Origin: an uncultured Maribacter sp.
GTDB lineage: Bacteria; Bacteroidota; Bacteroidia; Flavobacteriales; Flavobacteriaceae
Assembly (NCBI RefSeq): GCF_947495965.1
Contig: NZ_CANMBB010000001.1
Location: 186,001-250,000 of the forward strand
Reading direction: 5' to 3'
Length of the DNA: 64,000 nt
Position 1 is the first letter of the stretch. Every line of letters starts with the position of its first letter. The translations under genes and the position numbers were made by a program. Shown here in pieces: positions 18,659-26,101 of the stretch. The notes under the pieces are model-generated. The model had not been told where the DNA came from. It saw nothing but the letters and a program-made list of their open reading frames with translations, and did no database searches.

Positions 18659-19189
18659 TTAATGACTGTTTTTTTCTGATATATTAATTTCTACAGCTCC
18701 ACTCTCTGCTAACAACTCTCTTAATTCTGATTCATTTTCGTGAATTTCAATCTCCATTAAGAAAAGGTCATCTGTTGTTCTAACATCTGGGTTTTCAGCT
18801 TTTTTAAAAGGCCACAATCTACTTCTTAAATAAAAAGTAATAACCATTAAGTGAGCTGCAAAAAACACAGTTAGTTCAAACATAATAGGTACAAAAGCTG
18901 GCATATTTTCAATATAACTAAAGCTTGGTTTACCTCCTATATCTTGTGGCCAATCTTCAATCATGATATAATTCATCATTAAAGTTGCAACAGATATACC
19001 AACACAACCATATAAAAAAGCTGTAATAGCTAATCTAGTTGGCTCTAAGCCCATAGCTTTATCCAAACCGTGTACAGGAAAAGGACAAAAAACTTCTTCT
19101 ATATGATGTTTAGCTGCCTTAACTTTTTTGACTGCATGCATTAGCACTTCATCATCATTATAATAAGCATGTATAACTTTAGATGCCAT
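18659..19189 (-). CDS. actD: Alternative complex III subunit ActD (DUF3341)
   Basis: 176 residues with two membrane helices (about 54-76 and 96-120) and a soluble N-terminal domain with the DUF3341 features VKKVKAAKHHIEEVFCPFPVHGLDKAMGL. This family has no cofactor; in alternative complex III it is a membrane-anchored subunit facing the cytoplasm that packs against ActC. It is flanked by 4-base and 2-base gaps, so the reading of actC, actD and actE is probably coupled. Confidence 0.9.
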   Translation of the reverse strand: MASKVIHAYYNDDEVLMHAVKKVKAAKHHIEEVFCPFPVHGLDKAMGLEPTRLAITAFLYGCVGISVATLMMNYIMIEDWPQDIGGKPSFSYIENMPAFVPIMFELTVFFAAHLMVITFYLRSRLWPFKKAENPDVRTTDDLFLMEIEIHENESELRELLAESGAVEINISEKNSH

Positions 19190-19193
19190 ATTC

Positions 19194-20930
19194 TTATTTA
19201 TTTGAATTTAATTTATTGGCTTGACCTGCCCAATCATCTCTTTGTGCTCTACCTGGAAATGAACCTGTGATAGAATCTAATAGATTATATTCCTTTTCTG
19301 TCATTTTACCAACTTGAGCAAAAGTATATATTCCAATTTGGTTTAATGTTACTTCCATTTTTGGACCAATACCTTTAACTTTTTTCAAATCATCGGCAGT
19401 ATCCGTATCTGCATTAAAAGAACCTAATGTTCCTAGCAAGTCAGACACATCTTTTTCGTTTGGCTCAATAACTTCATTAATTTGTTCTTCAACAACTTTG
19501 TCAACTTTATTACCCACTAAAGGAGTTGTGATTTCGTAAGTTGGTAATCCCGCATCTCTAAGCTTTTTATATTTTTCACCAGAAGATTTTAAAATAGACT
19601 TAACCTCTGCTTGCGCTATTACTGGAAAAGTTCTAGCATACAATAAAAACAATACAAAGAAGAACCCAATAGTACCTATGAATATTCCTATATCTACAAA
19701 AGTAGGAGAGAACATTGTCCAAGAAGATGGTAAATAATCTCTATGTAATGATGTTACAATAATTACAAATCTTTCAAACCACATCCCTATGTTTACAACA
19801 ATAGAAATAAAGAAAGAGAACATAATACTTGTACGTAATTTTTTAAACCACATAAACTGAGGAGAAAATACATTACAAGTCATCATTGACCAATATGCCC
19901 ACCAGTAAGGCCCTGTAGCTCTATTTAAAAAAGCATATTGCTCATACTCTACTCCTGAATACCAAGCCATAAATAACTCCGTTATATAAGCACAACCTAC
20001 AATAGAACCCGTTAACATAATTACTATGTTCATAAGCTCAATATGTTGTACTGTAATATATGCTTCTAAATGACACACTTTTCTCATAATAATTAACAAG
20101 GTGTTTACCATTGCAAATCCAGAGAAAATTGCACCTGCCACAAAATATGGAGGAAATATAGTTGTATGCCATCCTGGTATTACCGAGGTAGCAAAATCAA
20201 AAGATACAATTGTATGCACAGAAAGTACTAAAGGAGTAGCCAAACCAGCTAATACTAAAGACACTTCTTCAAAACGTTGCCAATCTTTAGCACGCCCACT
20301 CCATCCAAAACTTAATAGACCATATATTTTCTTTTGAAAAGGTAAAATAGCTCTATCTCTAAGCATTGCAAAATCTGGTAATAAACCTGTCCACCAGAAT
20401 ACTAAGGATACAGACAAATAAGTAGAAATTGCAAATACATCCCAAAGTAAAGGGGAATTAAAGTTTACCCACAAAGAACCAAATTGATTTGGTATAGGTA
20501 ATACCCAATATGCTAACCATGGACGACCCATGTGTATAATTGGAAACAAACCTGCCTGAACAACTGAAAATATTGTCATTGCTTCTGCAGAACGGTTAAT
20601 TGCCATTCTCCATTTCTGCCTAAAAAGTAAAAGTACCGCAGAAATTAATGTTCCTGCATGTCCAATACCTACCCACCAAACAAAGTTAGTAATATCCCAT
20701 GCCCAGTTTACAGACTTATTAAGTCCCCAAGTTCCGATACCCGTAGATATGGTATAAATGATACAACCTAATCCCCAAAGGAATGCTACCAATGCAATGG
20801 AAAAAACAATCCACCAATGCTTATTAGCTCTTCCCTCTACAGGAGCAGCAATATCCACTGTTACATCATGGTAACCTTTATCACCAACAACTAGGGCTTT
20901 TCTTATAGGTGCTTCGTAATGCGACGCCAT
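19194..20930 (-). CDS. actC: Alternative complex III subunit ActC (NrfD/PsrC family) with a C-terminal helix-hairpin-helix-like tail
   Basis: 578 residues. The first 455 form the NrfD/PsrC-like membrane domain of about 10 helices (GLGCIIYTISTGIGTWGLN, WWVGIGHAGTLISAVLLL, FPIIHMGRPW, HTIVSFDFATSVIPGWHTTIFPPYF), the quinol-binding subunit of the complex. An unusual soluble tail follows. After a charged linker, residues 512-578 begin ADDLKKVKGIGPKMEVTLNQ and continue with IGIYTFAQV, a helix-hairpin-helix-like fold with the GIGP turn. The same module ends ribosomal protein S2 in this window. The tail is not needed for quinol oxidation in the characterised complexes as far as I know, and its role is unclear. 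Confidence 0.93.
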   Translation of the reverse strand: MASHYEAPIRKALVVGDKGYHDVTVDIAAPVEGRANKHWWIVFSIALVAFLWGLGCIIYTISTGIGTWGLNKSVNWAWDITNFVWWVGIGHAGTLISAVLLLFRQKWRMAINRSAEAMTIFSVVQAGLFPIIHMGRPWLAYWVLPIPNQFGSLWVNFNSPLLWDVFAISTYLSVSLVFWWTGLLPDFAMLRDRAILPFQKKIYGLLSFGWSGRAKDWQRFEEVSLVLAGLATPLVLSVHTIVSFDFATSVIPGWHTTIFPPYFVAGAIFSGFAMVNTLLIIMRKVCHLEAYITVQHIELMNIVIMLTGSIVGCAYITELFMAWYSGVEYEQYAFLNRATGPYWWAYWSMMTCNVFSPQFMWFKKLRTSIMFSFFISIVVNIGMWFERFVIIVTSLHRDYLPSSWTMFSPTFVDIGIFIGTIGFFFVLFLLYARTFPVIAQAEVKSILKSSGEKYKKLRDAGLPTYEITTPLVGNKVDKVVEEQINEVIEPNEKDVSDLLGTLGSFNADTDTADDLKKVKGIGPKMEVTLNQIGIYTFAQVGKMTEKEYNLLDSITGSFPGRAQRDDWAGQANKLNSNK

Positions 20931-20965
20931 AGACTTTAATTATAGTTACTTTCTTATTTGTTTGA

Positions 20966-23900
20966 TTATGCTTCGTTTGTATTTCTTACCTGTACATGGT
21001 AAAATACGTTTGGCTTAGTTCCCACATGTTCTAATAAGTGATACATACGGTTACTCTCTTTTAAATGAGCCACTTCACTTTCCTTATCATTAACATCACC
21101 AAAGACTATTGCTCCGTCTCCACATGCTAAAGAACAAGCAGTTTGGAATTCTCCATCCTTAATAACACGTCCATCTCTTTTAGCATCTAGAATAGTTTTT
21201 TGTGTTTTTTGAATACACATAGAACATTTTTCTATAACACCCCTAGATCTAACATTAACGTCTGGATTAAGAACCATCTTACCTAAGTCATTATTCATAT
21301 GGTAATCGAACTCATCATTGTTATTATACAAGAACCAGTTAAACCTTCTCACTTTATAAGGACAATTGTTTGCACAATATCTTGTACCCACACATCTATT
21401 ATAAGCCATTTGGTTTTGACCTTGACGACCATGTGATGTTGCAGCAACAGGACAAACAGTCTCACAAGGAGCATGGTTACAATGCTGACACATTACAGGC
21501 TGAAAAGCAACTTGCGGATTTGCAGAAGGATCTTCTAACTCTCCAAAACCTCCAAGAGACCCTTTATCTCCCCAAAGACCATCAAATTCTTCCTTCTTAG
21601 TATCATCAGTTTCAAAACTTTCTTCTGATGAATAATACCTATCAATACGCAACCAATGCATATCTCTAGATTTACGAACTTCTTGTTTTCCAACAACAGG
21701 AACGTTATTTTCTGCATGACAGGCAATAACACAAGCACCACATCCAGTACATGCATTTAAATCTATAGACATATTAAAATGATGCCCAATAGACCTATCA
21801 AAACTATCCCATAAATCTACAGATGTAGCAGGAACCTCTTGGTGATCTAACGACACCACTGGCTGAGGATTCCACTCTTTATGATTTTTAGTATTAAATA
21901 TCTCTAAACTAGTTTCTTTAATAATATCCCCTCTTCCCATAAGTGTTTTGTGTAATTGAACACAAGCAAACTCATGATTACCAGCAACTTTTTCAATAGA
22001 AACTGACTGAATATTACTAAACCCTTGATACAAAGCAAAAGCATTAACTCCTGTCTGCATCTCTTCTTTTAATCCTACTTTTTTACCATACCCTAAAGAA
22101 AGACCAATAGACTTATTAGCCTGACCCGGTTGCACAACAACAGGAACCCTATCAATAGCAACACCATTAACTGTTACTTTTGCATAGCTACCATCCATAC
22201 CGCCATTAGCAACATTATGATTTTCTAATCCCAATGCCTCAGCATCTGCCTTAGATACAGTAACATAATTATCCCAAGAAACTCTTGTAATTGGATCAGG
22301 AAATTCTTGTAACCATGGGTTACTAGCTTGTTGCCCATCACCCATTCCTGTTTTAGAATATAGTGTTAATTCAAAATCTCCACCACTTGTAGCATTAGAC
22401 AAACTCCTAACCGCTGAACCTATACCAAAAACATCTACCTGCTCTTCTCCCTCTACAGCCGCAGTAGGCACAACAATAGCCTCAATATCTGCATCCACAA
22501 CAAAAACACCATCATGCAATGCCTTGTTCCAATCAGCGCCGTTTAAAACAGTAGAAGTCCAAGTTTCTTTAATAAAATCATAATAAGTAACATCACTACC
22601 CATCCACTTTAATAAAGAACTCTGAAATTGTCTTGTATCAAATAATTCTTTTATTGCAGGCTGCATTAAACCATAATGCCCTTTTTTAATTTCAACATCA
22701 CCCCAAGACTCCAGATAATGGTTTGAAGCAGCTATATATGTAGTTAACTCTGTAGTTTCATTCCAGTTTGTTGAAAAAGCAACAGATAACGAAACCTTCT
22801 CTAAACCAGATTTAAACTCAGCCGCATTAGGTAAAGAATACATAGGATTAACCCCATCCATTACCAAAACACCAACTTTTCCAGAATTCATATCAGAAAT
22901 TAAAGTATTTAATGCCTTAACACTTCCTTGTCTAACATATCTAGGAGCTAGAGCATCATAAGCTCTACTTTCTAACATTTCATTAATAGCAAGAACAACA
23001 GCTTGCGCATTAACATCATCCAAACCTGTTACTACAACAGATCCTTTTTTATTCTTTTTAATTGCAGAAGCAATACTCTCCAGAGCCTGTTCTGCGTAAG
23101 CAGGAATTTCTCCACCTGCAGATGTTCCAGATAACTTAGCATATAGTTTTGCTAAAGCAACTTTTTGCTGCATAGGCGTTAAAGGAACTCTCTTATCCGC
23201 ATTTGCACCAGATAAAGACATATTTGCCTCGAACTGCACATGCTTAGACATTTTTCCATTCTTTGGAACACGTCCTTTAGAATAACCAGAATTATATCCT
23301 CCACCTTGCCAATCTCCAATAAAATCAGCACCGAAAGAAACTATAATATCTGCTTTTTCAAAATCATAATCTACTAGAGCCCTTTCACCATATCTTTTCT
23401 CAAATGCATTTAAAGCAGCATCTTGAGAAATAGCATCATACACTACATGGTTAATATTTGGATTAGTAACCTTGTATTGCTCTATTAATCTAGAAGTAGA
23501 CGGACTAGCATAAGACTGCGTCAAAAACACAACCTGCTTCCCAGAATCTTTTAAACCATTTATTTTAGAAGTAACTTCTGAATCTAAAGCACCCCAAGCA
23601 ACAGCCTCTCCTCCTTTAGAAGGACCTTGCAATCTTGTACTATCATATAAAGACAAAACAGAAGCTTGCACCCTTGCATTTGCAAAGCCACCAACCTTAG
23701 CATCGGTATTATTTTCAACCTTAATTGGCCTACCTTCTCTTGTTTTTACCAAGATATTTGCAAAATCAAATCCGTTTGCAATAGTAGTAGCATAGTAATT
23801 AGCTACACCAGGAACAATATTTTCTGGCTGCACTACATAAGGAATAGACTTAACAACAGGACCTTCACACGCCGCTAACGATGCTGCCGCTGTACTAAAA

Positions 23901-24079
23901 CCAACATACTTTAGAAAATCCCTTCTATTTGTATTTGTTTCAGACAAATTCTCTTTATCACCCAAAAACTCATCTACAGGAATTTCTTCTGCAAATTCAT
24001 TTTGTTTTAAGGTTTCAACAATGGAATCGTTAGGATTTAACTCCGCTTCGTTTTTCCAATATTTTTTATTTGATGCCAT
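20966..24079 (-). CDS. actB: Alternative complex III subunit ActB (molybdopterin-oxidoreductase-like plus iron-sulfur domains)
   Basis: 1037 residues. A twin-arginine signal RRDFLKY (52-58) is followed by a hydrophobic stretch ending SLAAC (Cys71), so it may be exported by Tat and lipid-anchored. Residues about 80-730 form a molybdopterin-oxidoreductase-like domain that in this family carries no molybdenum cofactor. The C-terminal part is a polyferredoxin with four cysteine clusters: CTGCGACVIACH, CQHCNHAPCETVCP, CVGTRYCANNCP and CSMCIQ with a later CSLACGDGAI. These bind three [4Fe-4S] and one [3Fe-4S] cluster in the characterised complex. ActB takes electrons from quinol at ActC to the hemes of ActA. 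Confidence 0.95.
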   Translation of the reverse strand: MASNKKYWKNEAELNPNDSIVETLKQNEFAEEIPVDEFLGDKENLSETNTNRRDFLKYVGFSTAAASLAACEGPVVKSIPYVVQPENIVPGVANYYATTIANGFDFANILVKTREGRPIKVENNTDAKVGGFANARVQASVLSLYDSTRLQGPSKGGEAVAWGALDSEVTSKINGLKDSGKQVVFLTQSYASPSTSRLIEQYKVTNPNINHVVYDAISQDAALNAFEKRYGERALVDYDFEKADIIVSFGADFIGDWQGGGYNSGYSKGRVPKNGKMSKHVQFEANMSLSGANADKRVPLTPMQQKVALAKLYAKLSGTSAGGEIPAYAEQALESIASAIKKNKKGSVVVTGLDDVNAQAVVLAINEMLESRAYDALAPRYVRQGSVKALNTLISDMNSGKVGVLVMDGVNPMYSLPNAAEFKSGLEKVSLSVAFSTNWNETTELTTYIAASNHYLESWGDVEIKKGHYGLMQPAIKELFDTRQFQSSLLKWMGSDVTYYDFIKETWTSTVLNGADWNKALHDGVFVVDADIEAIVVPTAAVEGEEQVDVFGIGSAVRSLSNATSGGDFELTLYSKTGMGDGQQASNPWLQEFPDPITRVSWDNYVTVSKADAEALGLENHNVANGGMDGSYAKVTVNGVAIDRVPVVVQPGQANKSIGLSLGYGKKVGLKEEMQTGVNAFALYQGFSNIQSVSIEKVAGNHEFACVQLHKTLMGRGDIIKETSLEIFNTKNHKEWNPQPVVSLDHQEVPATSVDLWDSFDRSIGHHFNMSIDLNACTGCGACVIACHAENNVPVVGKQEVRKSRDMHWLRIDRYYSSEESFETDDTKKEEFDGLWGDKGSLGGFGELEDPSANPQVAFQPVMCQHCNHAPCETVCPVAATSHGRQGQNQMAYNRCVGTRYCANNCPYKVRRFNWFLYNNNDEFDYHMNNDLGKMVLNPDVNVRSRGVIEKCSMCIQKTQKTILDAKRDGRVIKDGEFQTACSLACGDGAIVFGDVNDKESEVAHLKESNRMYHLLEHVGTKPNVFYHVQVRNTNEA

Positions 24080-24113
24080 ACTTATATATGTAATTAGCTT
24101 CTTTTACTTAAGA

Positions 24114-25454
24114 TTAATAGTGACATTTTCCGCATTCCAAACCACCCATTTGAGCAGCAGTAAGCTTATCTACACCATATTTTTTTGAAAGTTCTGAATG
24201 TATTTTTTCATAATAAGCATTCCCTTCCACTTTAACATTAGTTTCTCTGTGACAATTTACACACCACCCCATTGTTAATGGCGCAAATTGCTCCATGATT
24301 TCCATCTCCTCTACAGGACCGTGACATGTTTGACACTCTACCCCTGCTACACTTACGTGCTGCGAGTGATTAAAATATGCAAAATCAGGAAGATTATGAA
24401 TACGAACCCACTCTACAGGCTTACTCTCTCCTGTATATTTCTGAGACTCCTCATCCCAGCCTACAGCAGCATACAACTTCTTAATTTCCCCAGTGTAAAA
24501 TTCATTAGTATACCCATTTGCAATATCTTCTGGAGATGGCCCTTCCGGATTACCTTTATACTCATAAATAGACTTATGACAGTTCATACAAACATTTAAA
24601 GCAGGAATACCTGAAGTTTTAGACACTCTTGCAGATGAGTGACAATACTTACATTCAATCTTATTATCTCCAGCATGGACTTTATGAGAATAATGAATAG
24701 GCTGTATTGGAGCATAACCTTGATCCACACCCACTTGCATTAAATAACCATAGACAAAATAAGCCCCTCCTAACATCATAAAAATAACAGTCACTAAAAC
24801 CAAAAATTGATTTTGAGCAAAAGCTTTCCAAATAGGCAATTTCTTTTTTGAATTTTCCGCCTCTAATTCTACACCATTTGCCTTAGCTATACGTTTTAAA
24901 GTCTTATTCACCAAGAACAACATAACTACTAAAAGAGCAAACACAAAAACAAGCGCCCCTAATATTACATTATTAGAAATACTAGAAGATTGAGAACTCA
25001 CTGTAGAAACAGCAGCACCTGCAGCCGGAACAACTGGTGCAGCAGGAGCAGCAGCAGTATACGCTAAAATATTATCAATATCAGCATTTGAAAGTGTAGG
25101 AAAAGCTGTCATTGCAGCATTATTATACTCTGCATAAATTTTATTAGCATAAGCATCTCCAGACTTAATAACCCCAGGACTATTCTTAATCCAAGCGTAA
25201 AGCCACTCCTTATCTAACCCTTCATCCTCAGATAAACGAGATTCCACTTTCTCCAAAGCAGGACCAGTCATTTTACGAGTTAAAGAATGACAAGCAGCAC
25301 AATTTTGATTAAACAATGCCTTACCTTTTACAGCATCTCCTCCTGACACAGAAGCATCATCTTGAGCTAAAAGAGAAACAGAAAAAAATAGAAAGAATAC
25401 AAAACTTACTCCTAATACTTTACAAATCTGATTGCGGTATGTAACCTTTTTCAT
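24114..25454 (-). CDS. actA: Alternative complex III subunit ActA, hexa-heme cytochrome c with fused mono-heme domain
   Basis: 446 residues, first gene of the operon. A signal or anchor (about 15-30) is followed by a mono-heme cytochrome c domain with CAACH at 52-56, a Pro/Ala linker (134-150), two hydrophobic segments (about 162-183 and 216-238), then a penta-heme domain with CKYCH (268-272), CMNCH (289-293), CQTCH (374-378), CVNCH (398-402) and CGKCH (441-445, two residues from the end). Six sites in total. ActA of characterised complexes is a penta-heme cytochrome; the added N-terminal mono-heme domain is an extra electron-transfer unit here. The promoter lies in 25455-25681. Confidence 0.94.
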   Translation of the reverse strand: MKKVTYRNQICKVLGVSFVFFLFFSVSLLAQDDASVSGGDAVKGKALFNQNCAACHSLTRKMTGPALEKVESRLSEDEGLDKEWLYAWIKNSPGVIKSGDAYANKIYAEYNNAAMTAFPTLSNADIDNILAYTAAAPAAPVVPAAGAAVSTVSSQSSSISNNVILGALVFVFALLVVMLFLVNKTLKRIAKANGVELEAENSKKKLPIWKAFAQNQFLVLVTVIFMMLGGAYFVYGYLMQVGVDQGYAPIQPIHYSHKVHAGDNKIECKYCHSSARVSKTSGIPALNVCMNCHKSIYEYKGNPEGPSPEDIANGYTNEFYTGEIKKLYAAVGWDEESQKYTGESKPVEWVRIHNLPDFAYFNHSQHVSVAGVECQTCHGPVEEMEIMEQFAPLTMGWCVNCHRETNVKVEGNAYYEKIHSELSKKYGVDKLTAAQMGGLECGKCHY

Positions 25455-25535
25455 ATATAGAATGTTTCAATCGGTATTTGGCATGATAATGGCTTTATCA
25501 TTTTAGAATAACCATATCTTTACCTAAATCGATGG

Positions 25536-25543
25536 CAAAAATA
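25536..25543 (-). promoter_or_regulatory. Candidate -7 box of the act-cta operon
   Basis: On the minus strand the sequence is TATTTTTG, matching TAnnTTTG, about 81 bases before the actA ATG. TTTC lies at 18-base spacing upstream, three of four bases of the TTTG -33 element. This is the only good match in the 227-base gap on this strand. Confidence 0.5.
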
Positions 25544-25642
25544 CAACATAGACTTTATTTTGAAAATGTTAAGGTATTTATAATTCGCAATTTATAACAA
25601 TTCTAAATAAAGAGAAAAAACACATAAATCATATTTAAAAAT

Positions 25643-25650
25643 TACTTTTG
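25643..25650 (+). promoter_or_regulatory. Candidate -7 box for the SPOR gene
   Basis: TACTTTTG matches the Bacteroidota TAnnTTTG element exactly and lies 31 bases before the ATG at 25682. The -33 TTTG element is not evident at 19-base spacing. Confidence 0.45.
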
Positions 25651-25681
25651 CAAAGCTACTATTTACGCTAAACAAATCAAT

Positions 25682-26065
25682 ATGAAAACATTACTAACAA
25701 TTATAGCTTTTACATCTATTACAACAGCTACATTTGGCCAAAACGGTCAAATAACTATAACTCAAGACAATAAGATTACCGAGCTTCTTGACCTCTACAA
25801 ATCATCAAACTCTGATGCCAACTCTAGCTCTAATTACTATAGGATTCAAGTTGGTTTTGGAAACCACGCTAGAGCACAAAGAATAAAATCTAATGTTGAA
25901 GTAGACTTCCCAACTTTGTCTTCTAAAATAGATTTTGACTCCCCGACATACAGAGTAAGATTAGGAAGATTTAAATCTAAACTAGAAGCAGAAAGGAAAT
26001 TTAAAGAGGTACGAAAAAAATATCCAGAAGCAATACTTTTGAAACCAAAAAAATCGACCAAATAG
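25682..26065 (+). CDS. Small secreted SPOR-domain protein
   Basis: 127 residues. A signal peptide ends near TATFG-Q (about 19). A short linker precedes a SPOR domain (about 46-122): YYRIQVGFGNHARAQRIK, then YRVRLGRFKSKLEAERKFKEVRKKYPEA, the typical beta-alpha-beta repeat that binds denuded peptidoglycan at division sites. There is no membrane anchor and nothing else in the protein, so it is probably a free periplasmic protein. Its gene lies divergent to actA and convergent with infB; the last codons and stop lie inside a bidirectional terminator. Confidence 0.82.
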   Translation: MKTLLTIIAFTSITTATFGQNGQITITQDNKITELLDLYKSSNSDANSSSNYYRIQVGFGNHARAQRIKSNVEVDFPTLSSKIDFDSPTYRVRLGRFKSKLEAERKFKEVRKKYPEAILLKPKKSTK

Positions 26066-26078
26066 GTCGATTTTTTTT
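26047..26078. terminator. Bidirectional intrinsic terminator between the SPOR gene and infB
   Basis: The arms AATCGACC (26052-26059) and GGTCGATT (26065-26072) enclose a 5-base loop and are flanked by A-runs on the left and T-runs on the right, so the hairpin works on both strands. The SPOR stop codon TAG (26063-26065) sits in the loop. Confidence 0.88.
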
Positions 26079-26101
26079 GTTCTCTTAAGATATTAAGCTA
26101 C

